Notes under the pieces: model-generated | Seen by the model: only the letters and a program-made list of their open reading frames with translations | Database searches by the model: none | Told to the model about the DNA's origin: nothing | In this document: positions 16,585 to 25,621 of the stretch, in pieces | How the letters are laid out: each line of letters starts with the position of its first letter | Position numbering within the stretch: the first letter of the stretch is position 1 | Translations under genes and position numbers: made by a program | Assembly: GCF_001045465.1 (NCBI RefSeq) | Contig: NZ_LFND01000006.1 | Span: 124,001 to 188,000 of the forward strand | Direction of reading: 5' to 3' | Length of the DNA stretch: 64,000 nucleotides | From: Chryseobacterium angstadtii | GTDB lineage: Bacteria; Bacteroidota; Bacteroidia; Flavobacteriales; Weeksellaceae

Positions 16585-18363
16585 ATGACAATCAAAAGAT
16601 TATTCGATATACCCCATTACGCTTTAGAAAAGTTTCCTAAAACGGATATGTTTGTGACAAAATACCAGGGCGAATGGAAAAAAACTTCAACGTTAGAGTT
16701 TATCAATCAGGGAAATAAAATATCCAGAGGACTACTGAAACTGGGTATCAAACCCGGAGACAAAATTGCTCTGATTACCACCAATTCCCGTACGGAATGG
16801 GCTGTTATGGATTTTGGACTGTCTCAGATCGGGGTAGTTTCCGTTCCTGTTTATCCAAGTATTTCTGCGGAAGATTATGAATTCATCTTTAATAATGCGG
16901 AAATTCAGTATTGTTTTGTATCTGATAAGGAACTGCTCACTAAAGTAATGAAGGTAAAGCATAATATTCCTTCTTTACAAGGTGTATTTACTTTCGATAC
17001 CATAAGCGGAGCAGCCAACTGGAGAGAAATTCTTGATCTAGGGGAAGATGATTCTACCCAAATTGAAGTGGAGGATTTGTCCAATGCGATCAATTCTGAG
17101 GATCTTGCTACTATCATTTATACATCAGGAACTACGGGAAGACCGAAAGGGGTAATGCTTACCCACCACAATATTGTTTCCAATGTTCTGGGTTCAATTC
17201 CGAGGATTCCGAAAAGGAAAAGTCTTGATTACAAAGATTCCAGAGCTTTGAGTTTCCTTCCGATCTGTCATATTTTCGAAAGAATGCTTTTCTATCTGTA
17301 TCAGTACAATGGATTTTCTATCTATTTCGCCGAAAGTATTGATAAAATGGGCGAAAACATTAAAGAAGTGAAGCCTCATTATATGACTGTGGTACCACGA
17401 CTGGTGGAAAAAGTATATGATAAAATCTACAATACAGGTTCGTCTGCAGGCGGCCTGAAATCTAAAATATTTTTCTGGGCTCTCAATTTAATCAGTAAAA
17501 AGAAAGTGATCGGAAAACCTTCCGGATTACAGGAAATCATTGCAGACAAGCTGGTTTTCTCTAAATGGAGAGAAGGTCTGGGCGGCGAAATCGTCACACT
17601 GGTTTCCGGTTCTGCAGCATTGTCTACAAGATTAAATATGATGTTCCAGAATGCCGGAATCCCTATTCTTGAAGGTTATGGATTAACGGAAACCTCTCCG
17701 GTAATTTCTGTAAACAGTTTTGAAAAAATGAAAGTAGGAACCGTAGGAATTCCATTGGATAACTTACAGGTGAAGATTCAGGAAGATGGAGAAATTACCG
17801 TAAAAGGACCTTCTATTTTCAAAGGCTATTTCAAAGCTGAAGATATGACCAAAGAAGCTTTTACAGAGGACGGCTATTTTAAAACGGGAGATATCGGACA
17901 TATAGACAGTGAGGGATTCCTTCAGATTACCGATCGTAAAAAAGAAATGTTCAAAACCTCCGGAGGAAAATACATTGCCCCTCAAACCATTGAAAACCAA
18001 GCAAAAGCTTCAAAATTCATCGAACAGATTATGGTGGTGGGCGATGGTGAAAAAATGCCGTGCGCATTGGTTCAGCCTGACTTTGAATTCGCTAAAAACT
18101 GGGCCATGAGAAACAACCTGAATATTGGTTCCAATCCTGCAGAAATTGCAAAAAGCCCTGAACTAAAGGAGAGAATTGAAAAAGAAATCGACGGCATCAA
18201 TGAGCATCTGGGGAATTGGGAAAAGATCAAAAAGATTGAACTTACTCCGGAAATCTGGTCTATCGACTCAGGATTGCTGACTCCTACTTTAAAGCTGAAA
18301 AGAAAAGCGATTAAAGAGAAATTTATGGATCTCTACAATAAAATGTACGAGCATCACGATTAA
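16585..18363 (+). CDS. Long-chain fatty acid--CoA ligase (AMP-forming)
   Basis: 592 residues, matching the FadD15-like long-chain acyl-CoA synthetases. It activates fatty acids with ATP and CoA via an acyl-adenylate. The AMP-binding P-loop YTSGTTGRPKGV starts at about residue 179; further core motifs are SFLPICHIFERM, the YGLTETSPV adenine-binding segment, and GYFKTGDIGHIDSEGFLQITDRKKEMFKTSGGK (here seen as TGDIGHIDSEG and DRKKEMFKTSGGK). The family-typical C-terminal K-rich segment (TLKLKRKAIKEKF) is present. Divergent from the acyl-CoA dehydrogenase gene; followed by its own terminator. Confidence 0.93.
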   Translation: MTIKRLFDIPHYALEKFPKTDMFVTKYQGEWKKTSTLEFINQGNKISRGLLKLGIKPGDKIALITTNSRTEWAVMDFGLSQIGVVSVPVYPSISAEDYEFIFNNAEIQYCFVSDKELLTKVMKVKHNIPSLQGVFTFDTISGAANWREILDLGEDDSTQIEVEDLSNAINSEDLATIIYTSGTTGRPKGVMLTHHNIVSNVLGSIPRIPKRKSLDYKDSRALSFLPICHIFERMLFYLYQYNGFSIYFAESIDKMGENIKEVKPHYMTVVPRLVEKVYDKIYNTGSSAGGLKSKIFFWALNLISKKKVIGKPSGLQEIIADKLVFSKWREGLGGEIVTLVSGSAALSTRLNMMFQNAGIPILEGYGLTETSPVISVNSFEKMKVGTVGIPLDNLQVKIQEDGEITVKGPSIFKGYFKAEDMTKEAFTEDGYFKTGDIGHIDSEGFLQITDRKKEMFKTSGGKYIAPQTIENQAKASKFIEQIMVVGDGEKMPCALVQPDFEFAKNWAMRNNLNIGSNPAEIAKSPELKERIEKEIDGINEHLGNWEKIKKIELTPEIWSIDSGLLTPTLKLKRKAIKEKFMDLYNKMYEHHD

Positions 18364-18373
18364 AAATACAATG

Positions 18374-18402
18374 AGCTGTTTCAAAATGGAACAGCTTTTT
18401 TT
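18374..18402 (+). terminator. Terminator of acyl-CoA ligase gene
   Basis: Stem AGCTGTTTC/GGAACAGCT with one G-T pair, 5-nt loop, followed by seven T residues, 11 bp after the stop codon. Confidence 0.85.
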
Positions 18403-18518
18403 ATGTTTTGGCTACTAAACCGCGGGGGAACTTATGGTATGATAAATGATGAATGACAACGGATGAATGATAAATGGACTAAAGTTCGTTCCTATTGAAT
18501 ATTTACATGATTAAGCAT

Positions 18519-18551
18519 AAAAAAAGTGCTTCATTGCTGAAGCACTTTTTT
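18519..18551. terminator. Bidirectional terminator after the zinc-ribbon-like gene
   Basis: Stem AAGTGCTTCA/TGAAGCACTT (18524-18533 with 18538-18547) flanked by A- and T-tracts. Ends the minus-strand Nif3/coiled-coil unit. The preceding 18439-18479 stretch carries short GATGAATGATAAATG-type repeats. Confidence 0.88.
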
Positions 18552-18570
18552 ATTATTTTTCAATCGATAA

Positions 18571-19347
18571 TTAGAATTTAATTACGGATTTCATTTTGTC
18601 ATTTTCTTCCATTACCAATTCGTCATCTACAAGAATTTTTCCGGAATGCTCATCAATAATGATTTTCTTTCTCTGAGCAATTTCCATCTGCTTTTGAGGC
18701 GGAATAGTGAAGAATGAACCTTTTGGAGCTCCTCTTTCTAATCCTACAACAGCTAGTCCGTTGATAGAGCTTTTTCTGATTCTGTTATAAGAAGAAAGCA
18801 ATCTCTCGTCAATCTTACCGGCAAATTCCTTAGACTGCTCTATTAGGTATTCTTCTTCTTTCTGAGTTTCAGCAATAAGGCCTTCCAGCTCTTCTTTCTT
18901 GAATTTCAGGTGGTTTTTCAGATCGCCGATTTTATCGTTAAGTTCGCTTAAAGTTTCATTTTTATGAGCAATTTTAGCTCCGAATTCTTTAATTCTCTTT
19001 TCAGCAAGCTGTATTTCCAGATCCTGGAATTCTATTTCCTTACCTAGTGCTTCAAACTCTTTATTGTTTCTTACATTATCCTGCTGAGATTTGTATTTTT
19101 CAATTAAAGTTTTCGCATGGTTAATCACTTCATGTTTGGTTTTGATCTGATCGTCCTGATCTTTAATATCTGCATGAAATTTTTCAGCTCTTTTTTCAAG
19201 ACCTTCAATCTCAATTTCAAGATCTTCAACTTCAATTGGCAATTCTCCTCTGGTATTACGGATTTCATCCAATCTTGAATCAATGATCTGCAAATCGTAT
19301 AAAGCTCTTAATTTTTCTTCAACTGAAATATCGTTGGTTTTTGCCAT
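18571..19347 (-). CDS. Coiled-coil C4-zinc-ribbon family protein with all zinc cysteines lost
   Basis: 258 residues. Residues about 10-185 form a long antiparallel coiled coil (many E/K/L heptads such as EDLEIEIEGLEKRAEKF and LKFKKEELEGLIAETQKEEE), as in the DUF164/CT398 family. The C-terminal domain aligns with the family zinc ribbon (GLAVVGLERGAPKGSFFTIP and KKIIIDEHSGKILVDDEL) but the positions normally holding two CxxC pairs read APKGS and DEHSG, and there is no cysteine in the domain. The gene starts 2 bp after the Nif3 stop codon, an arrangement I recall as common in bacteria. Chlamydial CT398 and relatives bind sigma54 or type III parts; no such partner is evident here. Confidence 0.88.
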   Translation of the reverse strand: MAKTNDISVEEKLRALYDLQIIDSRLDEIRNTRGELPIEVEDLEIEIEGLEKRAEKFHADIKDQDDQIKTKHEVINHAKTLIEKYKSQQDNVRNNKEFEALGKEIEFQDLEIQLAEKRIKEFGAKIAHKNETLSELNDKIGDLKNHLKFKKEELEGLIAETQKEEEYLIEQSKEFAGKIDERLLSSYNRIRKSSINGLAVVGLERGAPKGSFFTIPPQKQMEIAQRKKIIIDEHSGKILVDDELVMEENDKMKSVIKF

Positions 19348-19349
19348 AT

Positions 19350-20447
19350 TTAAATGAAATAATTTACTGGGTTTGTTTTTTCAATAGATTTTGAAATTGC
19401 AAATGTACTAAATTTTTGTGATAAAATTTCAAATAATTGTTGAGTTACAAATTGTTCTGATTCATAATGGCCTATGTCGCAGATCAGCATTTTAGATTCT
19501 GCCAGAAAAAAATCGTGGTATTTAATATCTCCAGTAAGATAAGCATCACATTTCCGGGATAAAGCAGCCTTGATTCCGCTGGCTCCGGATCCGCCAATAA
19601 CCCCTACTCTTTTAATTTTTCTTTGAATAAAACCGGAATGTCTGATTACTTCCAGTCCGAATTTTTCTTTCACCAGTTTTAAAAAATCCTGCTCATCCAT
19701 TTCCTCATCCAATTCACCGTACATTCCCAATCCGGAGTGCTGGTTTTCATTGTCTAATTGATAAATCTGATAGGCTACTTCTTCATAAGGATGTGCGCTT
19801 TTCATTGCAGAAATAATACGCGCCTGTTTGTAACCTTCAAAAATAACAGAGATCATATCTTCATCTGCGTTTTCACGTACATTGTGCTGCCCGGAAAATG
19901 GATTTGAGCCTTCCATCGGTCTGAAAGTACCGTTTCCGTTGAGTGTAAAACTGCATTCATCATAGAATCCAATATTCCCGGCTCCTGCGGAAAAAAGAGC
20001 TTCTTTCACCTGTTCCGACTGTTCTTTAGGGACAAAAACAGTCAGTTGTTTTAAATTATTTTTCTTAGGCTGAAGGATTTTCATGTCTTTTAGTCCCAAT
20101 TGGCTACATATTCCGTGATTAACGCCAAAGAAGTCATTATCGAAGGCTGTATGGATGGCATAAATAGCGATTTTATTTTCAATGGCTTTTAACACAGCTT
20201 TCTCTACATAATTCTTTCCGGTTAAAGATTTTAATCCTGAAAAAATAATAGGATGAAAACATACAATCAGATTACAGTTTTTCTGAACAGCCTCATCTAC
20301 AACATTCTCCAGAGCATCATGGCAGACCAATATTCCGCTTACATTCCGATCCGGAACTCCGCAGAGCAATCCTACATTATCGAAATCTTCTGCCTGCTGC
20401 AATGGAATACGGTTCTCTATTTTTGAAATTACTTCGCTTATTGTCAT
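19350..20447 (-). CDS. Nif3-like dinuclear metal centre protein (YbgI/YqfO family)
   Basis: 365 residues, the long form with a central PII/CutA-like insertion. N-terminal metal-site motifs are visible: QQAEDFDNVGLLCG, VCHDALENVVDEA, LIVCFHPIIFSGLK and IHTAFDN. The inserted domain begins near QLTVFVPKEQSEQVKEALF and includes AHPYEEVAYQIY. The C-terminal half supplies GVIGGSGASGI, TGDIKYHDFF and DIGHYESEQF with the remaining ligands. Hexameric proteins of this family are sometimes annotated GTP cyclohydrolase 1 type 2, but the activity is not firmly established. First gene of a two-gene unit with the coiled-coil protein. Confidence 0.93.
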   Translation of the reverse strand: MTISEVISKIENRIPLQQAEDFDNVGLLCGVPDRNVSGILVCHDALENVVDEAVQKNCNLIVCFHPIIFSGLKSLTGKNYVEKAVLKAIENKIAIYAIHTAFDNDFFGVNHGICSQLGLKDMKILQPKKNNLKQLTVFVPKEQSEQVKEALFSAGAGNIGFYDECSFTLNGNGTFRPMEGSNPFSGQHNVRENADEDMISVIFEGYKQARIISAMKSAHPYEEVAYQIYQLDNENQHSGLGMYGELDEEMDEQDFLKLVKEKFGLEVIRHSGFIQRKIKRVGVIGGSGASGIKAALSRKCDAYLTGDIKYHDFFLAESKMLICDIGHYESEQFVTQQLFEILSQKFSTFAISKSIEKTNPVNYFI

Positions 20448-20508
20448 TTTATTCTGTATGTTTGCTACGAAAATAACGATAATTTGTTAATTTTAAAAAA
20501 CATTCAAA

Positions 20509-21336
20509 ATGGAAAAAGAGCATAATCTTGTTCCCGAAGACAAGCTTTGGAAAAGGTTTCTTTACAGGGTTATCTACCGCGCCGATACCAAACTCGGAAA
20601 ATTATTTGACATTGCATTATTATCCCTGATTCTGATAAGTACAGCCATCATCATGATGGAAAGTGTTCCTCAGCTCGATAAAAGATTTCATACTACTTTT
20701 TTGATCCTGGAATGGGTAATTTCCATCTTTTTCACCATTGAATACTGGCTGCGGATCAGTGTTGTGAAAAATAAAAAACATTACATTTTCAGCTTTTTCG
20801 GCATCATTGATTTTCTGGCTCTTGTCCCTTTCTATCTGAGTTTCTTTTTTCCGGTGACCAAGTATTTCCTTATCTTCAGAATGTTGAGAATGCTTAGGAT
20901 TTTCAGAATTTTCAATCTCCTGGATTTCATGAATGACGGGTACCTCATCGTAAGAGCATTAAAGAACAGTTCCAGAAAAATCTATATTTTCCTTTTGTTT
21001 CTGATTATTTTTTCAGTGATTGTAGGGTCTCTGATGTTTATGGTGGAAGGCGGAAGACCCGGCTTTGAAACCATTCCACAGTCTATTTACTGGGCGGTAG
21101 TTACTGTAACGACTGTAGGATATGGAGATGTCTCTCCTATCACCCCGATGGGTAAGTTTTTTGCTGTTATTTTAATGTTGGCCGGTTATTCCATCATTGC
21201 GGTTCCTACAGGGATTGTAACGGCAGAAATGCGGAACAAAAGACAGAATCTGGAAAAGATCTGCGACCAGTGTGGAAATGAAGATATAGATGATGATGCC
21301 AGGTACTGCAAACAATGTGGCAAGAAATTAGCTTAG
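20509..21336 (+). CDS. Voltage-gated potassium-channel-like protein with C-terminal zinc ribbon
   Basis: 275 residues. Six membrane segments are visible: S1 near 35-50, an S4-like helix with regularly spaced arginines (FRMLRMLRIFRIFN, about 124-137), and the S5-pore-S6 unit. The selectivity filter TVGYGD is at residues 202-207, so K+ selectivity is expected. After S6 (IIAVPTGIVTAEM) the protein ends in a zinc ribbon with two CxxC pairs, Cys252/255 and Cys267/270 (CDQCG ... CKQCG), instead of an RCK domain. The ribbon could act as a tetramerisation or redox/metal-sensing element. A 52-residue membrane protein gene follows 45 bp downstream. Confidence 0.92.
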   Translation: MEKEHNLVPEDKLWKRFLYRVIYRADTKLGKLFDIALLSLILISTAIIMMESVPQLDKRFHTTFLILEWVISIFFTIEYWLRISVVKNKKHYIFSFFGIIDFLALVPFYLSFFFPVTKYFLIFRMLRMLRIFRIFNLLDFMNDGYLIVRALKNSSRKIYIFLLFLIIFSVIVGSLMFMVEGGRPGFETIPQSIYWAVVTVTTVGYGDVSPITPMGKFFAVILMLAGYSIIAVPTGIVTAEMRNKRQNLEKICDQCGNEDIDDDARYCKQCGKKLA

Positions 21337-21381
21337 TATTGGGTATAACTATTCATCTATTAACCAAATACCACAAAAATC

Positions 21382-21540
21382 ATGGAACCACAAAAGAAAA
21401 ATAGACCGAACAGTCTGGTCGTCATCCTATTCTCTCTCATTGTACTTATGATTATTATTTACTTTGTATTGGTCCTGTTTTTCCCAACTATTTTTGAGCA
21501 TATGACTACAGGGGAAATTCAGCCGGTGCCCAATAAGTGA
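21382..21540 (+). CDS. 52-residue single-pass membrane protein
   Basis: Short open frame starting at the ATG at 21382 and ending TGA at 21540. It has a polar start (MEPQKKNRPN), one strong hydrophobic helix (residues 11-34) and a polar tail ending QPVPNK, giving an expected N-in single-pass topology. It lies 45 bp after the channel gene, on the same strand, and before a strong terminator, so it is probably on the channel message. I recognise no family; a channel-associated small subunit is possible but unproven. Confidence 0.6.
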   Translation: MEPQKKNRPNSLVVILFSLIVLMIIIYFVLVLFFPTIFEHMTTGEIQPVPNK

Positions 21541-21578
21541 TGAGTAATGAGTGATGAATGATGAATGATGAGTGATAT
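21538..21578. repeat. Short GATGAATGATGAGT-type tandem repeat
   Basis: A run of overlapping TGATGAATGA / GAGTGATGAATGATG units directly after the small membrane protein stop codon. Similar short runs occur at 18439-18479 and 61533-61580, in gene-free DNA only. Confidence 0.7.
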
Positions 21579-21607
21579 AAAAAAAGACGGCTGGCGCCGT
21601 CTTTTTT
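21579..21607. terminator. Bidirectional terminator between channel unit and T9SS gene
   Basis: Stem AAAAGACGGC/GCCGTCTTTT with a 4-nt loop and A- and T-tracts on either side. Serves the plus-strand channel unit and the convergent 21634-23226 gene. Confidence 0.9.
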
Positions 21608-21633
21608 CTTTGTAATATGTGTTATTTGGGTTT

Positions 21634-23226
21634 TTATTTTTTGATGGCTTTTATCATCTGTTTGGAGCCGTCTTTCATATGTAAAGTAACGAAATATAAC
21701 CCTTGTTTCAAGTCTCCCAAATGTAACGCTGATGAAGGGTTTTCAATAGTTTTCACTAGTCTTCCGGAAACATCAGAAACCGAAACTGATTTCACAAGAT
21801 CAGCTTTTGAAATATTCAACACTTCTGTGAAAGGATTCGGGTATGCTTTAATTTCCGCTTTTGCTTTGGAAACTTCTGATGTGGAAAGAGAGGCTGACTC
21901 CACTTTAAAATTATCGACAAAGAACTCATAATCCTCAGGATCGTTAACAGTTCCGTCTGACGCATAAAATGCAAATACAGTGTTGGCTCCGGTATAGGAC
22001 GTTAAATTATAAGAATAGGTTGTAGAGGCATTGGTTGGCGCATTGGCTGCATCCCATGTCTGAAGAACAGTCCATGTGCTTCCTCCGTCACCGGAAACCA
22101 GGAACTGAACTACATCATCAGATCCCATAGCGGATGCGCTGGTTCCGAAAAATTCTGTAACTGCATAATCAAATTTCACTCTATATCCTCCTGCAGACAG
22201 GTTGAAAGGTACTGTTTTCAGCCATGCTGCGGTACCTGTAAAATATAGATTTACTTTGGCGGAATTATCATCATTTCCTGCGTTCAGGAAATCTCCCTCA
22301 TACCATAGTTCTAATGTATCATCCGGCCCTGTGGAAGGATCACCTCCTGAGGCCTGCTCCCAGCAGCTACCCGGGAATGTTGAAAAATCATTAGTATATG
22401 TGGTGGTTGGCACAATGGTGGCACATTCTGTTGTAAAAGACGTTTCTAAAGACCATCCGCTTTTATCGGAAATGCTGCATACAGATCTTACCCATACATA
22501 ATAGGTAGTAGCAGGAGTAAGAGAAGATAATGACGCGGATAAAGTGGATGCATTTACGCTTCCTGAAGCTGCAGTTGTACTTGTAGGTGATGTATTGGCA
22601 GGTGAATAATAGTATTCATATCCTACGCCAACGGTGCTTGTGGGAGCCACCCAAGAAATGGACGCTGAGTTTGAAGTAATTGTATTTGAAGACAAATTAT
22701 TGGGTGCAAGACAACTTGGAACGGCCCCAATAACTACAGTATAATCGTGGGCTTCTCCATAACCCATCGTATTACAAGGCTCCGGCTGACTTGAGAAGCG
22801 GTCTCCTACTCTTATTCTATACGTTCCGGGGGTAATGGTTGAAGGAATACTTATGCTTCCATTGGTCACAGAATTAGTATCCGATCCTGTACTGCTTGCT
22901 TCAGCAACAAGCTCCGGTGCTGTGTCATCAAAGGTTCCGTTATTATCAAAGTCAATCCAGATTCTCACATTCTGATCGGAATACTCATGGGTTACGGAAA
23001 AGGAATAATTAACTCCGGCGTTTAAATTGATGGTCTGGGAAAGATAATCTCCGTATGCCGCCTGAGAACATCCCGTATCAAGATGGCTGAAACCTGCTCC
23101 CGGAATCTGAAAGCTATTGATCATATCTCCTCCATCACATCCGCTGGAAAACTCAGGTATACAATAGGTCTGGGCAAATACACATGTACTGATTGTTAAT
23201 AAATTCGCAAGTAAAATCTTTTTCAT
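21634..23226 (-). CDS. T9SS-exported surface protein (GEVED, fibronectin III, jelly-roll, sorting domain)
   Basis: 530 residues. Order: signal peptide (1-18, ending CVFAQ); a GEVED-type domain (about 20-165, with VRIWIDFDNNGTFDD and YRIRVGDRF ... GEAHDYTV); a fibronectin type III domain (about 170-265, ISWVAPTSTVG and TTYYVWVRSVC); a jelly-roll domain of the choice-of-anchor J or MAM type (about 275-445, ending YEFFVDNFKVE); and a T9SS type A sorting domain (about 455-530, AYPNPFTEVLNIS ... LGDLKQGLYFVTLHM ... IKAIKK). It has no visible catalytic motif and is best seen as an adhesin or binding protein. It is the last of three neighbouring minus-strand T9SS genes with nearly the same sorting domain. 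Confidence 0.88.
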   Translation of the reverse strand: MKKILLANLLTISTCVFAQTYCIPEFSSGCDGGDMINSFQIPGAGFSHLDTGCSQAAYGDYLSQTINLNAGVNYSFSVTHEYSDQNVRIWIDFDNNGTFDDTAPELVAEASSTGSDTNSVTNGSISIPSTITPGTYRIRVGDRFSSQPEPCNTMGYGEAHDYTVVIGAVPSCLAPNNLSSNTITSNSASISWVAPTSTVGVGYEYYYSPANTSPTSTTAASGSVNASTLSASLSSLTPATTYYVWVRSVCSISDKSGWSLETSFTTECATIVPTTTYTNDFSTFPGSCWEQASGGDPSTGPDDTLELWYEGDFLNAGNDDNSAKVNLYFTGTAAWLKTVPFNLSAGGYRVKFDYAVTEFFGTSASAMGSDDVVQFLVSGDGGSTWTVLQTWDAANAPTNASTTYSYNLTSYTGANTVFAFYASDGTVNDPEDYEFFVDNFKVESASLSTSEVSKAKAEIKAYPNPFTEVLNISKADLVKSVSVSDVSGRLVKTIENPSSALHLGDLKQGLYFVTLHMKDGSKQMIKAIKK

Positions 23227-23382
23227 ATAATAATTTTTTATGGTATAATCGAATTTAATAAAAAAAAACTAATAAAAAAACTATTTCACTTAAAAAAGAC
23301 CAGTCAATCAATTGTTTATAAAATAGTACAACCTGCAATGATCATTCAATTATCCTACTAAATAATTACACTCATTTTAATC

Positions 23383-23411
23383 AAAAAAACAGCAGCCTTT
23401 CGACTGCTGTT
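23383..23411 (-). terminator. Terminator of the 23436-25337 gene
   Basis: Stem ACAGCAG/CTGCTGT with an 8-nt loop, T-tract on the minus strand (23383-23389). Nearly the same hairpin ends the next T9SS gene (25566-25592), consistent with gene duplication including the terminator. Confidence 0.8.
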
Positions 23412-23435
23412 GATGAAATGATAGGTTATTGAGAT

Positions 23436-25337
23436 CTATCTTTTAATTGTCTTAATCGTTTGTACTGATCCGTCTTTCATATGCAATGTGATCAGATACA
23501 TTCCCTGTTTTAAATCTCCCAGATAAAGAGATGACGAAGGTGTATCAATTGTTTTCATCCACCTTCCTGCAGAATCGGTAACCGACACAGATTTGACTTT
23601 GGATGCATCAGAAATATTCAGAATATCCGTGAAAGGATTCGGATGCACTTTAATAGTGTTTTCTTTTTTATTGATATCAGCTGTGGCCATCGTGGTACAA
23701 TCCTGGGTTATTGAAATTGAATATTTCCCAAATCTTTCTGCCGAATATCCTGTTAATAATACATAGTAGGTTGTTCCCGCTGTTGCATTGAATGTTAACG
23801 TAGATGCATCATAAAGATTATTTGTACATCCACTGTCTGCATATCCAACTCCCGAAGTGTTACCTACACAGGTAAGTGAAGAACAGTCTCCCGAATATAC
23901 CCTCAGATAACTGTCAAATTCAGTTCCACATGCATTGACTGTTATTGCGCCTGTAGTTTGTGCCGTAACGGTATACCATACTCCTTTGTAGCTTGCAGTA
24001 GTGTCAGCACCACCACAGGTACTGCTCGGTAAAGTTTCATCTGCAGCCAGTGCATTATTCCCTTCTACTATTCCACCACAAGGGATAGCTATTGCTGTAT
24101 CACAGGTATCGTTAGCAGGAACCACAGGTGTTGTCACACAAATACTGAAATTTGATTCTATAGCGACTGCAGTTGATGAAGAATATACTCTTACATAGTA
24201 CATCTGACCGGCTGTTAAGTTTGTCAGCAGTACATTAGAGTTACCATAGGCACCTGAAGAGCAGGAAACTGTAGCCAAAGCTCCACAAGATCCGGAATAA
24301 ACCTGTGTTGCTGTAGCATTATCCGTATAGTTTACAGTCACAAGCTGAGTAGCTGCAGTAGCCGTAAATGAATACCAGACATCATCATTGATACCGGTTA
24401 TGCTACAGGTTGGTGCTGTTTCTGTACTTTGAGTGGCTCCGGCGGTAGTACCACTTAAAGAATTAGTACAGGTTTCGGTACTGCTTACTGATAAGGAAAC
24501 CGCATTAGCACAATTATCATTAGCCGGTACTGCCGCTGTGGTAAAGGAAATTTCTGAACATCCTGCCGCATCTCCAAATGCATTGTATGGAATTACCGTT
24601 GCATAGTAAGTGGTATTTGAATTTAAGATCCCAGGTGTATTATAGGTTGTTACATCTCCTGCATCAACATTATTGGCTACATCAGTTCCGCCGCTCGTTG
24701 TCCCAACTCTAACCTTATATCCAGTGGCTGAAGTAATGTGTTGCCAGTTTAGGATACCATCTGCCTGTACTCCGGTTGCCCCGTTCACCGGTGTGTTAAT
24801 AGTTGTGCATGGAGGTACAGCTGTAGGCACCGAATCTACTATAAAAGTATCGGCAAAAAGATAAAACTGGTCTGTATCTGTTGCATGGATCGCTACATAA
24901 ACAGTTTGCCCTGCATAGGCGGATAAACTGATTGTTTTCTTTGTCCAGACACCCGGCGCTTTTTCAGTTGGCTGAAGTACAACAGTAAATGCACCAGATG
25001 TTTGGTCTGTTGTTGAAAGCAGTACTTCATAATTTTCCAGGAAACTTGAATATCCTGATTTAACATAGAAAGAAAATCTATCACTAATCCCTGCCTGTAC
25101 ATTAATTGCCTTTGTAATTAAATAATCATTGTGAGCTGTATCATCATAGGTAATCCCTGCTACATTTGTCCCTGATTGTGCCGCATCTGGCGGTACACGA
25201 ATATCCCATCCATTTGGTCCTCCGTTGTTAATAACGGCCCATCCTGTCGGAAGTGTAGTTCCGCCATCGAAATTCTCCGTCCATTGCCCGAACATTAAAA
25301 CAGGCAGAATGGTTAAAAAAAATAGTAGTTTTTTCAT
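23436..25337 (-). CDS. T9SS-exported modular surface protein (choice-of-anchor J, FN3, two repeat modules)
   Basis: 633 residues. Order: signal peptide (1-18, ending LMFGQ); choice-of-anchor J jelly roll (about 19-170, WTENFDGGTTLPTGWAV at the start and FLFADTFIVD-like end); fibronectin-like domain (about 175-270, GYKVRVGTTSGGTD); two modules of about 135 residues that begin ANDxC (PANDNCANAVSL and PANDTCDTAIAIPCGG) and carry DDVWYSFTATA or KGVWYTVTAQT; and a T9SS type A domain (VHPNPFTDILNIS ... LGDLKQGMYLITLHM). Both modules are close copies of the last two modules of the 25622-29179 protein, so the two genes are related by duplication or exchange. No catalytic motif; binding function inferred. 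Confidence 0.88.
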   Translation of the reverse strand: MKKLLFFLTILPVLMFGQWTENFDGGTTLPTGWAVINNGGPNGWDIRVPPDAAQSGTNVAGITYDDTAHNDYLITKAINVQAGISDRFSFYVKSGYSSFLENYEVLLSTTDQTSGAFTVVLQPTEKAPGVWTKKTISLSAYAGQTVYVAIHATDTDQFYLFADTFIVDSVPTAVPPCTTINTPVNGATGVQADGILNWQHITSATGYKVRVGTTSGGTDVANNVDAGDVTTYNTPGILNSNTTYYATVIPYNAFGDAAGCSEISFTTAAVPANDNCANAVSLSVSSTETCTNSLSGTTAGATQSTETAPTCSITGINDDVWYSFTATAATQLVTVNYTDNATATQVYSGSCGALATVSCSSGAYGNSNVLLTNLTAGQMYYVRVYSSSTAVAIESNFSICVTTPVVPANDTCDTAIAIPCGGIVEGNNALAADETLPSSTCGGADTTASYKGVWYTVTAQTTGAITVNACGTEFDSYLRVYSGDCSSLTCVGNTSGVGYADSGCTNNLYDASTLTFNATAGTTYYVLLTGYSAERFGKYSISITQDCTTMATADINKKENTIKVHPNPFTDILNISDASKVKSVSVTDSAGRWMKTIDTPSSSLYLGDLKQGMYLITLHMKDGSVQTIKTIKR

Positions 25338-25565
25338 TTCGTTAGATTTTAAATTAATGATTGAAAAATATCAATATTTATCAATTTAAAATACAAAAAG
25401 AAAAATATAGCCTTAATTTACATAACAAACAACATTTATTAATACATGAACATCAATAATAATAAAAACCAATAAAAAGAAAATAATTCCCCATAAATAG
25501 AAATAAATTTCAATGCTTTATTTCAGAAAAATTCAACCAAAAAGAACACCTGCGAATCAGTAATA

Positions 25566-25592
25566 ATAAAACAGCAGCCTTTCGGCTGCTGT
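25566..25592 (-). terminator. Terminator of the 25622-29179 gene
   Basis: Perfect 9-bp stem ACAGCAGCC/GGCTGCTGT with a 4-nt TTTC loop (25571-25592) and a short T/A tail on the minus strand. Confidence 0.82.
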
Positions 25593-25621
25593 CTCTTTAT
25601 AGTGAAGGTTAATAAAAGTTT

